A stretch of 39,839 bases of DNA from DAOUMF01 sp034411955 (GTDB lineage: Bacteria > Chloroflexota > Dehalococcoidia > SM23-28-2 > RBG-16-64-32), in the NCBI GenBank assembly GCA_034411955.1, contig DAOUMF010000149.1, positions 1 through 39,839 on the forward strand, given 5' to 3'. This document shows, piece after piece, positions 8,215 to 16,554 of the stretch. Made by a program: the position numbers and the translations under genes. A model generated the notes under the pieces. The model was not told the origin of the DNA. It saw nothing but the letters and a program-made list of their open reading frames with translations, and did not search any database. The stretch's first letter is position 1, and each line of letters starts with the position of its first letter.

Positions 8215-9111
8215 GTGAATCTCGCTGAACGCCTCGGCTTCGCCGCCGCCGACCGCGTGCTCATCCTCCACGCCGACGATGTTGCCAGCTCCCACGCTGC
8301 CAACGCCGCCGCCTTCCAGTGCTTGGAGGAGGGCAGTCTCACTTCCGGCTCCGTCATCGTGCCCGCCGCCTGGTTCCCGGAGGCCGCCGCATTCGCCCGC
8401 GAGCACCCCCAGGCGGACCTCGGCGTCCACCTGACCCTGACCTGTGAGTACGATTCGTGTCGCTGGCGCGCGCTCACCGACCGCTCGGCCGGCCCCGGCC
8501 TCTACGACGAAGAGGGCTACCTGTGGCGCACCGTCGAGGAGGCGGTCGAGCACGTCTCTGTCGAGGAGGCCGAGAGAGAGCTGCGCGCCCAGGTCGAGAC
8601 GGCCCTCGCGGCCGGCATCGATCTGACACACCTGGACACGCACATGGGCACGGTCGTTCACCCCAAGTTCATCGAGACGTACGTATCGCTTGGTTTAGAG
8701 TACGCTATCCCCATCTTCGCCTTCCGCCCGAACCCGGAACGGTTGCGTCGCTCCGGCCTGCTCGAATTCTGGGACGCCCTTGAGCCGCAGCTCAAGCGGC
8801 TGGACGACGCGGCCTTCCCCATCCTCGATCACATCCTGGTCAGCACCTTGGAGCACCCGCCGGAGCGGAAAGAGGCGTACTTCAAGGGCCTCTTCGCCGA
8901 GCTCAGGCCGGGCCTGACCCACTTCCTCATCCACCCGGCCGTGCTCTCTGACGAGGTGAGCGCGATGACCGAGAGCGCGCCCCTGCGCGCCAGGGATTAC
9001 GAGCTGTTCCGCGACCGCTCGATGGCCGAGGAGCTGGCGCGGCTTGGCGTGAACACCATCGGCTACCGCCCCATCCGCGACGCCTACCGCTCGGCCGCAC
9101 TTAGGGGCTAA
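8215..9111 (+). CDS. ChbG/YdjC-family carbohydrate deacetylase-like protein
   Basis: A 298-residue member of the ChbG/HpnK (YdjC) family, metal-dependent deacetylases that remove acetyl groups from amino sugars such as chitooligosaccharides or from hopanoid glucosamine. Metal-site motifs are visible: ILHADDV (residues ~17-23), LGVHLTLTCEY, THLDTHMGT and LIHPAV near the C-terminus. GTG 8215 begins about 7 nt after a TATCCT box at 8203-8208 with no Shine-Dalgarno, so the mRNA may be leaderless. A 150-bp gap with a strong hairpin follows. Confidence 0.85.
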   Translation: MNLAERLGFAAADRVLILHADDVASSHAANAAAFQCLEEGSLTSGSVIVPAAWFPEAAAFAREHPQADLGVHLTLTCEYDSCRWRALTDRSAGPGLYDEEGYLWRTVEEAVEHVSVEEAERELRAQVETALAAGIDLTHLDTHMGTVVHPKFIETYVSLGLEYAIPIFAFRPNPERLRRSGLLEFWDALEPQLKRLDDAAFPILDHILVSTLEHPPERKEAYFKGLFAELRPGLTHFLIHPAVLSDEVSAMTESAPLRARDYELFRDRSMAEELARLGVNTIGYRPIRDAYRSAALRG

Positions 9112-9149
9112 CGATGCGGGCATAGTTGTCCTCAAATCCCGCGTCAGGC

Positions 9150-9174
9150 CAGCGCAACGAAAGCTGTTGCGCTG
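9150..9174 (+). terminator. Hairpin between deacetylase gene and asd
   Basis: A perfect 9-bp inverted repeat, CAGCGCAAC and GTTGCGCTG, flanks a 7-nt loop, 38 bp after the deacetylase stop codon. There is no U-tract, so it may be a stability or rho-independent-like element; an attenuator ahead of asd is the alternative. Confidence 0.45.
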
Positions 9175-9263
9175 CGTCTGGTCTATCGAAGACAATCAAG
9201 GCAACCCTTGGCGCGGGTTCTGATGAGCAGCGACATTACTTGTAGCTATCCGGGGAGGTCTAG

Positions 9264-10325
9264 ATGTCCCTGAGAGTTACCGTCGTCGGCGTAGGCATGG
9301 TCGGCGAGGAGATCGTTTCTATCCTGCGAGAACGCGGCTTCCCGATGGAATGGCCCCCGCGGATCTGCGCCACGAGGGCGCGCAGCGAGACGCTTGCCGG
9401 TGAAGGCTTTCAGGTTGAGGAAACCAGCGATCAGTCTTTCGACGATGCGGACGTTGTCTTCTTCGCGGGAAAGGAAGGAGCCAAGGGGGCAAGCGTCCAG
9501 TGGGGCAAAAAGGCGGTCGATGCTGGTGCCGTCTGCGTTGACAACGGGGGCGACTTCCGTCTCGACCCCGCGGTGCCGCTAATCGTCCCCGAAGTGAACC
9601 TCGACGCGGCGACGCCCGAGACGCGCTTCATCGCCAGCCCCAACTGCTCAACGATCCAGATGGTGTTGGTCCTTCATCCCCTCCACCAAGCCGCGAGAAT
9701 CCGCAGGGTCGTCGTATCCACCTATCAGAGCGTATCGGGATGGGGTGTGAAGGCGCAGCAGGAGCTACTGGATCAAACCCCGCATGCCCTCAACTCCCTG
9801 GATAGTGTTCCCTTCGATCCGAGGGTGCTGGCCCGGCCGATAGCGTTCAACCTCTTCCCGCACATCGACAAGTTCACTGAGGACGGCTACACCAAGGAAG
9901 AGATCAAGATGGTGCTGGAGACCCAGAAGATCATGGGGGATGACACCATCAGGATAAGTCCTACCACCGTGCGGGTGCCGGTCTTGGTGGGGCATGGCGA
10001 GAGCGTCAATATCGAGACGGAAAAACACCTGAGCCCTGATGAGGCCCGGCAGATCCTATCGGCGACGCCGGGGATCGTCGTCATCGATGACCCCAACGAC
10101 GGCAACCCCCGAAATGACCCGCACGAGCGCACCTACCCCGTGCCCCTCGACGTGCGAAAACCCGAGTATCGGGACATGGTGCTGGTGGGGCGAATCCGGC
10201 AAGACCAGACCATCGAAAACGGGCTCAACCTGTGGTGCGTGGCAGACAACCTGCGAAAGGGCGCTGCCCTCAACGTGATTCAGATTGCCGAGGGGCTCGT
10301 CGAGCGAGGGAGCCTGAATCCGTAG
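9264..10325 (+). CDS. asd: Aspartate-semialdehyde dehydrogenase
   Basis: Converts aspartyl phosphate to aspartate semialdehyde with NADPH, the branch point for lysine/diaminopimelate, threonine and methionine. The 353-residue protein opens with the Rossmann stretch VTVVGVGMVGEEIV and has the catalytic cysteine in FIASPNCSTIQMV (Cys128), followed by VVVSTYQSVSGWG, typical of the family. GGGGAGG is 6 nt before the ATG. No aspartokinase or dapA is adjacent. A methyltransferase gene follows 68 bp later. Confidence 0.95.
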   Translation: MSLRVTVVGVGMVGEEIVSILRERGFPMEWPPRICATRARSETLAGEGFQVEETSDQSFDDADVVFFAGKEGAKGASVQWGKKAVDAGAVCVDNGGDFRLDPAVPLIVPEVNLDAATPETRFIASPNCSTIQMVLVLHPLHQAARIRRVVVSTYQSVSGWGVKAQQELLDQTPHALNSLDSVPFDPRVLARPIAFNLFPHIDKFTEDGYTKEEIKMVLETQKIMGDDTIRISPTTVRVPVLVGHGESVNIETEKHLSPDEARQILSATPGIVVIDDPNDGNPRNDPHERTYPVPLDVRKPEYRDMVLVGRIRQDQTIENGLNLWCVADNLRKGAALNVIQIAEGLVERGSLNP

Positions 10326-10393
10326 GACCGTCCAACGGCGAGACGGGGCGCTCGCCTGCCTCCAGGCGGCGAACCGGAGGGACTGGGGCGCAG

Positions 10394-11128
10394 TTGAGCA
10401 CAGCGGCCGACGCCTGGAAGAGCGAAGAGCTGGTTCGCACCTTCCTCGACGGTATTCGGGGTGGTATTCCCCTTGCCGGAGAGCAGATCGACGTCATGAT
10501 CCGGCTCGTCGAGGCAAGCGGGTCGCCCGTCCAGAGCTTCGCCGACCTGGGCTGCGGCAACGGCGTCCTCTCGCTCGCGATTCTGGAGCGGTACCCCAGC
10601 GCCGCCGCAACCCTGGTCGACCTCTCTGACCCCATGATCGAAGCTGCTCGCGATCACCTGAAACGCTACGCCTCGAACTGCCGATTCGTGACAGCGGACC
10701 TCTCCCACGCTGAGTGGATGAGCATGGTGGCGGACCGAGCCCCTTTCGATCTCGTCCTCTCTGGCTATGCCATCCACCACCTGCCAGACCAGCGGAAGCG
10801 CGAGCTGTATGCGGAGGTATTTGGGCTCCTAAGACCGGGCGCGCTGTTCCTCAACACGGACCACGTGAAGTCCGTCACGCCCTGGATCGAGGGCATCTTC
10901 GATGACCTCCTGATCGACTCCGTGCACGGCCACCATTCGCGGCTTGGGTCAGGCAAGACCCGCGAGGAAGTGGCGAAGGAATACGTCCACAGGCCGGACA
11001 GAGCGGCCGACATGCTGGCTCCTGTCGAAGTTCAGTGTGAGTGGCTTCGTCGCTGTGGCTTCGAAGACGTCGACTGCTACTTCAAGATACTCGAGCTGGC
11101 CATGTTCGGGGGACGCCGACCCAGGTGA
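10394..11128 (+). CDS. Class I SAM-dependent methyltransferase
   Basis: A ~244-residue Rossmann methyltransferase. Motif I is FADLGCGNGVLSLAILE (SAM glycine loop), then VDLSDPMIEAA for the ribose-binding acidic residue, and FDLVLSGYAIHHL for motif IV. Substrate unknown. The start is uncertain: I use TTG 10394, downstream of a GGAGG, since upstream codons overlap asd and are not family-like. The stop overlaps the next gene's GTG start (GTGA), so translation is probably coupled. Confidence 0.8.
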   Translation: MSTAADAWKSEELVRTFLDGIRGGIPLAGEQIDVMIRLVEASGSPVQSFADLGCGNGVLSLAILERYPSAAATLVDLSDPMIEAARDHLKRYASNCRFVTADLSHAEWMSMVADRAPFDLVLSGYAIHHLPDQRKRELYAEVFGLLRPGALFLNTDHVKSVTPWIEGIFDDLLIDSVHGHHSRLGSGKTREEVAKEYVHRPDRAADMLAPVEVQCEWLRRCGFEDVDCYFKILELAMFGGRRPR

Positions 11129-11976
11129 ACGAAATCCTCGAGGACTTGTCCGATGCGGCGCTGCTCGTCGCGATTGAGGACAACCTCTCCGATCAGTTCG
11201 CGATATTGGCCCGCCACATCCCGCAGGCGACGTGGCGCGACGACGGGGAGGCGAAGATTCTTATCACTGGCATCCCTTCTCCGGTGTTCAACGGAGTATT
11301 CCGAGCGCAACTGGATGCCGAGCGGCTAGATGCACGGATAGAGGATGTGATGGCCGTCTTCCGCGCGATCGCAGCGCCGATGTACTGGTGGACCGGCCCG
11401 GCCTCGCGGCCCCCCGACCTCGGGAAGCACCTGCAAGCACACGGGCTCCAGCACGAGTACGACTTTCCGGGAATGGCCATAGATCTGCTCACCCTCGGCG
11501 ATCCCGAACCGCCCGCTGGCCTCACCATCGAGCGCCTCGGCAGCGCCCGATCGCTCACGACATGGTGTGATGTGCTGACCACGGGCTTCGCGATGCCCAG
11601 CTTGGTCGGCGACGCTTTCCTGGATGCCTTTGTCCGAAGCGGCCTGGGTGAGGACCTGCCGTGGCGGTGGTACCTGGGGCTCCTGGAAGGTGAGCCGGTG
11701 GCGACATCGTCCCTGGTGCTCGGCGCGGGGGTTGCGGGCGTCTACTACGTGGCGACGCTGCCGGAGGCGCGGCGACGAGGGATCGGTACGGCCATGTCAC
11801 TGAGGCCCCTGCTCGACGCGCGGCAAATGGGGTACCGGGCCGGTGTCCTCCGCTCGTCAGAGATGGGAGTGAGCGTCTACCGCGCTCTCGGCTTCCGGGA
11901 GTACTGCAAGATCGGCCGCTACGTGTGGACCGGCGAGGGACGGTCTCAGGCGCTCGCCGCGCAGGGCCACACGTAG
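11125..11976 (+). CDS. GNAT-family N-acetyltransferase
   Basis: A 283-residue protein with a C-terminal GNAT domain. The acetyl-CoA pyrophosphate loop is visible as ATLPEARRRGIGTAMSL, and the family's terminal beta-strand as GVSVYRALGFREY. The N-terminal ~130 residues form a less conserved domain, so this is a two-part acetyltransferase; the acceptor is unknown. It starts at a GTG overlapping the methyltransferase stop by 4 bp. Its 3' end overlaps the convergent feoA by 31 bp. Confidence 0.85.
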   Translation: MNEILEDLSDAALLVAIEDNLSDQFAILARHIPQATWRDDGEAKILITGIPSPVFNGVFRAQLDAERLDARIEDVMAVFRAIAAPMYWWTGPASRPPDLGKHLQAHGLQHEYDFPGMAIDLLTLGDPEPPAGLTIERLGSARSLTTWCDVLTTGFAMPSLVGDAFLDAFVRSGLGEDLPWRWYLGLLEGEPVATSSLVLGAGVAGVYYVATLPEARRRGIGTAMSLRPLLDARQMGYRAGVLRSSEMGVSVYRALGFREYCKIGRYVWTGEGRSQALAAQGHT

Positions 11977-12197
11977 ATGTGGCGGGCGATATCGAAGTCC
12001 AGTGCAACTTCGGTCTCGCCCACGCGCACCACCGCCGCCAGCCTGTTCTGGAGTATGTGCAGAGCGACGCCGGGGACGATCCCCAGGCTGCTGAGCTGCT
12101 CCAGGCGACGCCTGTCGTCGGTGCTGACGTAGGCTACATGCCCCTCTTGCCCCGTTCGCAGGCTACTGAGGGGCAGAGCCTTCTTCCGGTCAGACAT
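11946..12197 (-). CDS. feoA: FeoA-like SH3-domain protein
   Basis: An 83-residue FeoA domain, a small SH3-like cytosolic partner of the FeoB ferrous-iron transporter. Visible are LSSLRTGQEGHVAYV, then RRLEQLSSLGIVPGVALHIL and VVRVGETEVALDFDIARHI, matching the usual FeoA layout of about 75-85 residues. It is the last gene of a feoB / Cys-rich protein / feoA operon, and its ATG overlaps the preceding stop codon region by 8 bp. Confidence 0.9.
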   Translation of the reverse strand: MSDRKKALPLSSLRTGQEGHVAYVSTDDRRRLEQLSSLGIVPGVALHILQNRLAAVVRVGETEVALDFDIARHIYVWPCAASA

Positions 12198-12405
12198 CGG
12201 CGTCCACCTCGCGCGGCCGCGAGTGCCCTCCCACCATATCGCGCGCCTTCCGCGCCAGGCGAAGGAGCGTGCTGCGCGACTCGTCCGGTGCGCCGTAGCC
12301 GCAGCGGGGGCAGCAGACAACGGAGCAACTGGCACCAAGGGGGCAGGCCGGGTTGCAGTTGGCGTCCTGCTCGCTGAACTCGTGGCCGCACAGTCCGCAC
12401 TTCAT
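12190..12405 (-). CDS. Cysteine-rich small protein in the feo operon
   Basis: A 71-residue protein with eight cysteines in the first 35 residues (3, 6, 17, 21, 27, 31, 32, 35) plus His8, including CGLCGHEF, ACPLGASC and CCPRCGYG. The cysteines could bind one or two metal ions, zinc, iron or an Fe-S cluster. The remainder is a basic helix (RLARKARDM). The ATG lies 4 nt downstream of the feoB stop and the gene overlaps feoA by 8 bp, so it is translationally embedded in the ferrous-iron operon. It might fill the place of FeoC or of the Cys-rich FeoB-associated proteins in other bacteria, but it does not clearly match either; function is inferred only from context. Confidence 0.75.
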   Translation of the reverse strand: MKCGLCGHEFSEQDANCNPACPLGASCSVVCCPRCGYGAPDESRSTLLRLARKARDMVGGHSRPREVDADV

Positions 12406-12409
12406 TTCG

Positions 12410-14377
12410 CTACAGTCCAATGTCCAGCGCCCGCACCGTCACGTTCACGGCGCCGCCGACGAGAAACGCCACCGGCAGGATAAAGGCGCTGACCGCCACC
12501 GCCGTGCGCGAGCCGAACTCCTTGACGATCATCAGGAAATTCGCGAAGCAGGGCATGAACAGCGTGATCACCACCAGGCTCACCAGGGCCTGCAGGGCAT
12601 TGAGCTGGCCGTCTCGCGTCATGTCAAACAGGCCCGCGGCGCCGTAGTCGCGCCGCAGGAACCCCATGATGAACACCCGGGCGGATTCGCCGGGCAGGCC
12701 CAGTAGGCCCTCCACCAGTGGCGACATCGCGACCTCGATGTCGCCCAGCGCTCCCACCCGGTCCAGCACGAACAGGAAGGCGGTGCCGATGATGAACAGG
12801 GGCAGCACCTCCTTGACGTACCACTCCATGCGGGTCACCGTCTTCACCAGCACGTTCGACAGTCGCGGCAGGCGGAGAGGGGGCAACTCCTGGATGAAGT
12901 CGGAGCCCCGGCCGGGCAGTACCCGCGATGCCAGATAGCCGACAACGAACAGCGTCGCGACCACGACCCCGCCCCAGATCAGCACCGCCGTGGCGCTCAG
13001 GCCGCCCATGATCCCGGCGATCACCCCGAGCTGCGCCGAGCAGGGTACGGCCAGCGCCAGCAGGAGCGTCACCTGGAGCCGCTCCTGTCGGGTGTCCAGG
13101 CTGCGCGTCGTCATCGTCGCCATCGTGTCGCAGCCGAGCCCCAACACCATCGGCACCACGGCCTTGCCGTTGAGGCCCATGAGTTTGAAGGGCCGGTTAA
13201 TCATCACCGCCAGGCGCGGCAGGTACCCGGAGTCCTCCAGCAGGCTGAAGGCCAGGAAAAAGGTGCCCACGATGGGCAGGATGATGGCCAGGCCGTAGGA
13301 GAGGGCCATTGTGACCAGGCCGAACTCCCCAACGAAGAAATCCCTGATGATGCTGGCCGGAATCCAGGCGACAGCGTCTGTCACCCAGCCATTGATGTAC
13401 TCCCCGAAGACCACTCCCTCCAGGAAATCGACCAGCGTGCCCGCGCCGAACTGCCCCACGAACCGGTACATGAGGTACAGCACGGCCAGGACCACGGGCA
13501 GCCCCCATACCGGGTGGATGGTGAGGCGGCCAAGCAGGGCGGCCAGCGGCTCTCGCGTGACCGCCCGACCCGAGGAGACCTGGCCGGTGACCCGGCGCAC
13601 CGCCTCCTGCCGCTGGCGCATGATCACGTACCCCAGGGGCTCCCTGTAGCGCGCCTCCAGCCTCTCCCGGATAGTAGCCACCCGCACAGCCAGCGTCGGC
13701 GACGCGGCCTCGACAGCAGCCTCGTGGCCCGCCAGGAGCATCAGCGCCAGCCAGCGGGGGGCGTTCGCGCCTGGGGGAAGGAGGGCCGTCACCTGCCCGA
13801 TCGCCTCCTCGACCTCATCCTCAAGGGTGGCGACGAACCGCGATGGAGGGGAGGGCCGTTCCACGACGTTGCGCAGCTCATCGATGCCTACGGAGCGCGT
13901 AGCGACAGTGCGTACTACCTCCGCCCCCAGGGTCTCCGAGAGGCGTTCGGCGTCGATGCGGATGCCGAGGGCCTGGGCCTCATCGTCCATGTTCAGAGTG
14001 AGCACGAACGGGACCTCCATCTCGGCCAACTGCGTCGCCAGGATGAGCGCCCGCTGAAGGTTCTTCGCGTCGGCTACCAGGACGACGGTCGCGGCTTCTT
14101 CGTGCAGGAGGATGCTGCGGGTGACCCGCTCACACTCGCCGGGGTTCAGCAGGTTGTTCACACCGGGCGTGTCGACGACGGGGCGCTGGTGGCCGTTGAT
14201 ACTGGCCACCCCGCGGGCAACCTCGACGGTGGTGCCCGGGTAGTTCGAGACGGTTACGTAGCGGCGGGTTAGGAGGCCGAAAAGGACGGACTTGCCGACG
14301 TTCGGGTTCCCCACAAGGACGACAGGATCCCCATCGTGCGATGCCGGGGCGGCCTCCTTCTTATCGTGGCAGTGCAT
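12410..14377 (-). CDS. feoB: Ferrous iron transporter FeoB
   Basis: A 655-residue inner-membrane ferrous iron transporter. The N-terminal G domain shows G1 GNPNVGKS (residues 23-30), NYPGTTVEV (G2 region) and DTPGVNN (G3). The membrane part has the two Gate repeats, with LPIVGTFFLAFSLLEDSGYLPR and GLGCDTMATMTTR, including the conserved Cys thought to line the pore. At 655 residues it is slightly shorter than E. coli FeoB. It is the first gene of the operon, divergent from glnA, with a good promoter upstream. Confidence 0.95.
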   Translation of the reverse strand: MHCHDKKEAAPASHDGDPVVLVGNPNVGKSVLFGLLTRRYVTVSNYPGTTVEVARGVASINGHQRPVVDTPGVNNLLNPGECERVTRSILLHEEAATVVLVADAKNLQRALILATQLAEMEVPFVLTLNMDDEAQALGIRIDAERLSETLGAEVVRTVATRSVGIDELRNVVERPSPPSRFVATLEDEVEEAIGQVTALLPPGANAPRWLALMLLAGHEAAVEAASPTLAVRVATIRERLEARYREPLGYVIMRQRQEAVRRVTGQVSSGRAVTREPLAALLGRLTIHPVWGLPVVLAVLYLMYRFVGQFGAGTLVDFLEGVVFGEYINGWVTDAVAWIPASIIRDFFVGEFGLVTMALSYGLAIILPIVGTFFLAFSLLEDSGYLPRLAVMINRPFKLMGLNGKAVVPMVLGLGCDTMATMTTRSLDTRQERLQVTLLLALAVPCSAQLGVIAGIMGGLSATAVLIWGGVVVATLFVVGYLASRVLPGRGSDFIQELPPLRLPRLSNVLVKTVTRMEWYVKEVLPLFIIGTAFLFVLDRVGALGDIEVAMSPLVEGLLGLPGESARVFIMGFLRRDYGAAGLFDMTRDGQLNALQALVSLVVITLFMPCFANFLMIVKEFGSRTAVAVSAFILPVAFLVGGAVNVTVRALDIGL

Positions 14378-14413
14378 CTATTAGGGTCAACGACGTGATT
14401 GTGTCTGCCTTCA

Positions 14414-14442
14414 CATATTATTATGCTTAGCACCGACTGTCA
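14414..14442 (-). promoter_or_regulatory. Promoter of the feo operon
   Basis: Minus-strand TTGACA (14442-14437) and TAATAT (14419-14414) are separated by 17 bp, about 37 bp upstream of the feoB start. The spacer contains the palindrome TGCTAAGCA, which could be part of an operator. I could not match it to a Fur or DtxR consensus. Confidence 0.6.
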
Positions 14443-14551
14443 ACACCCTGGCGGTGGGAAAGGTGAAATGTGGCACAATTGTGGACACGGCGACGGCCAG
14501 TTCCGGCCTCTGCGGCGGCGGTCTCGCCCACCATCGCCCCCACGTCACACG

Positions 14552-14582
14552 TTGGCCGTTCCCGTGCCCTGGATGGTACAAT
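14552..14582 (+). promoter_or_regulatory. Promoter-like module upstream of glnA
   Basis: TTGGCC and TACAAT are 19 bp apart, 44 bp upstream of the glnA ATG. The same stretch also fits the spacing of a -24/-12 (sigma-54 type) element, GG and GC separated by 10 nt. A closely similar 31-bp module precedes livG at 30812-30842. Confidence 0.45.
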
Positions 14583-14625
14583 CCTGCCACTGAGCCCTAG
14601 TCTGCCTCGCCCAGGAGGTTCCTCC

Positions 14626-15981
14626 ATGGACATCGAAGCTGCCACTGAACTGCTGCGTCGCCATGACGTGCGGACCGTCCGCATCGGCGGCGCCGACCTG
14701 GACGGCGTCTACCGCGGCAAGCGGGTCAGCGCCGACCACTTCCTGGCCGCCGCCGAGGAGGGCTTCCCCCAGTGCGACGTCCTCTTCGGCTGGGACATCC
14801 AGGACGAGGTCATCGGCTCCCTCCCCTTCTCCAACTGGGAGATCGGCTTCGCTGACGTCGTCATGCGCCCCGACCTCTCTACCCTGGCCGTCGTCCCCTG
14901 GGAGGAGGACAGCGCCGCCGTCGTCTGCGACTTCTGCACCGAGGCCGGCGACCCGCTCGCCTTCTCCCCCCGCTTTGTCCTCCAGCGCGCCGTCCAGCGC
15001 GCCCTGGACGCCGGTTTTCGCTCCATCATGGCCGCCGAGCTCGAGGTGCGCTTCTTCCACGAGGACCAGGAGAGCCTGCGCGCCAAGGACTTCTCCGGCC
15101 TGCGACCCCTCAACCCTGGCCTCAACTGCTACAGCATCCACCACGCCTCCATCGATGAGCCCGTGATCGGCCGCGTCCGCCAGTGCATGAACGACTACGG
15201 CATCCCCGTCGACGCCTACAACCGCGAGCACGGCGCCGGCATGTACGAGATCAACCTCCGCCACGCGGACGCCGTACGCGCCGCCGACCAGACGATGCTC
15301 TACAAGAGCGGTTGTAAGGAGATCGCCGCCCAGATGGGCGCCCTGCCCACCTTCATGGCCAAGCTCGCCGACGATGTTGACGGCTGCGGCGGCCACATCC
15401 ACCAGAGCCTCTGGAGCGCCGATGGCTCCCAGAGCGTCTTCTGGGACGAAGGCGGCGATCACCACCTCTCAAACACGCTGAAGCACTACCTGGCGGGGCT
15501 GCTGGCGACCATCCCAGAGTTCATGCTCATGTACGCCCCCAACGTCAACTCCTACAAGCGCTTCGTCCCCTGGACGTGGGTTCCCGTCAACCTCACCTGG
15601 GCTCTGGACAACCGGACGACCGCCGTGCGCGTCATCGCCTCCAGCCCCACCGCCATCCGTATGGAGAACCGCGTGCCGGGGGCCGACCTCAACCCCTACC
15701 TCGCCTTCGCCGCCTCCCTGGCCGGAGGGCTGCACGGCATCGAGAAGGGACTGGAGCCGCCCCCGCCCACGAAGGGCAACGCCTACGAGTTCGCCGACGC
15801 GGAAGCGCCGCCGCTGTCCCTCCCCGAGGCCCTGGAGCGATTCCGCGCCAGTACGCTGGCACGCCAGTGGTTCGGCGAGGAGTTCGTCCAGCAGTACGCC
15901 GCCTTCCGCCAGTGGGAGGTCGACAAGCACCGCCTCGCCGTCACCGACTGGGAGCGCCGCCGCTACTTCGAGATGGTGTAG
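14626..15981 (+). CDS. glnA: Glutamine synthetase family protein
   Basis: A 451-residue type-I-like glutamine synthetase, ligating ammonia or an amine to the gamma-carboxyl of glutamate with ATP. Start at ATG 14626, 7 nt after AGGAGG. Visible are the catalytic-domain motifs MAAELEVRFF (metal Glu), GAGMYEINLRHADAV, GGHIHQSLWS (metal His) and NRVPGADLNPYLAFAA near the C-terminus. I do not see the adenylylation-loop Tyr with confidence. The single-copy, non-canonical spacing is like the GlnA3/PuuA-type enzymes, so the product may be a gamma-glutamylamine rather than glutamine. Confidence 0.85.
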   Translation: MDIEAATELLRRHDVRTVRIGGADLDGVYRGKRVSADHFLAAAEEGFPQCDVLFGWDIQDEVIGSLPFSNWEIGFADVVMRPDLSTLAVVPWEEDSAAVVCDFCTEAGDPLAFSPRFVLQRAVQRALDAGFRSIMAAELEVRFFHEDQESLRAKDFSGLRPLNPGLNCYSIHHASIDEPVIGRVRQCMNDYGIPVDAYNREHGAGMYEINLRHADAVRAADQTMLYKSGCKEIAAQMGALPTFMAKLADDVDGCGGHIHQSLWSADGSQSVFWDEGGDHHLSNTLKHYLAGLLATIPEFMLMYAPNVNSYKRFVPWTWVPVNLTWALDNRTTAVRVIASSPTAIRMENRVPGADLNPYLAFAASLAGGLHGIEKGLEPPPPTKGNAYEFADAEAPPLSLPEALERFRASTLARQWFGEEFVQQYAAFRQWEVDKHRLAVTDWERRRYFEMV

Positions 15982-16018
15982 GGGGTAGGCAATGGGCAGG
16001 AGGGAATGGACCGACGTT

Positions 16019-16117
16019 CTGTCATTCTGAGGAGCGAGGTCCGCCAGAGGCGGACGGAGCGACGAAGAATCTCGCTGTATGGGCGAGCGCCACGTCCGCT
16101 GGTACCGCGAGATTCCT
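16019..16117. repeat. REP-like imperfect palindromes between glnA and the AhpD-like gene
   Basis: Intergenic DNA with nested inverted repeats: GTCCGCC-AGA-GGCGGAC at 16039-16055, and GAATCTCG/CGAGATTC at 16067-16117. The TCATTCTGAGGAGCG start is typical of dispersed intergenic repeats in draft bacterial genomes. A related hairpin lies at 17344-17358 in the opposite orientation. Confidence 0.55.
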
Positions 16118-16175
16118 CTCCGCTCGACCGCCCCGGTAGGACCTCCCGAAGTTGCCCGACACAGGAGATCAGGAG

Positions 16176-16517
16176 ATGGACAAGATAGACGAGATCGTCG
16201 AGGGGAGGAAGGTCGCGCACGACAGGCTAACGAAGGCTGGGTCGAAGGTGTACAAAGCCTTCCTCGCCATGGAGGAGGCCGCCTTCTCCGACGGGGCGCT
16301 GCCGAAGAAAGCCAAAGAACTGATCGCGGTTGGCATATCCGTGGTCATCAACTGCGAATCGTGCATGCAGTGGCACATCGAGCAGGCCGGCAAGGCCGAT
16401 GCCACGAAGGCCGAGATCCTGGAAGCGGTGGAGGTGGGAATCGAGATGGGAGGCGGCCCGGCAACAGTGTCCGCAAGATTCGCTCTAGAGGTGCTGGAGC
16501 GGGTGTTTCCTGAGTAG
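16176..16517 (+). CDS. AhpD-like/carboxymuconolactone-decarboxylase family protein
   Basis: A 113-residue protein of the AhpD-like superfamily of alkylhydroperoxidase/CMD helical proteins. The redox motif is VINCESCMQWHIEQA, with CxxC and a downstream His as in AhpD. Start at ATG 16176, with AGGAG upstream. Many such small proteins are peroxide- or thiol-linked. An SDR gene follows 37 bp downstream. Confidence 0.88.
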   Translation: MDKIDEIVEGRKVAHDRLTKAGSKVYKAFLAMEEAAFSDGALPKKAKELIAVGISVVINCESCMQWHIEQAGKADATKAEILEAVEVGIEMGGGPATVSARFALEVLERVFPE

Positions 16518-16554
16518 ACGAAGCCGCAACTCACAGATGGTGTAGGAGGTCCCG

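Noticed and set aside
16176..16517. AhpD-like protein considered as another selenoprotein, since this family has Sec members
   Set aside because: The CxxC motif is encoded by ordinary Cys codons and the gene has no internal TGA.
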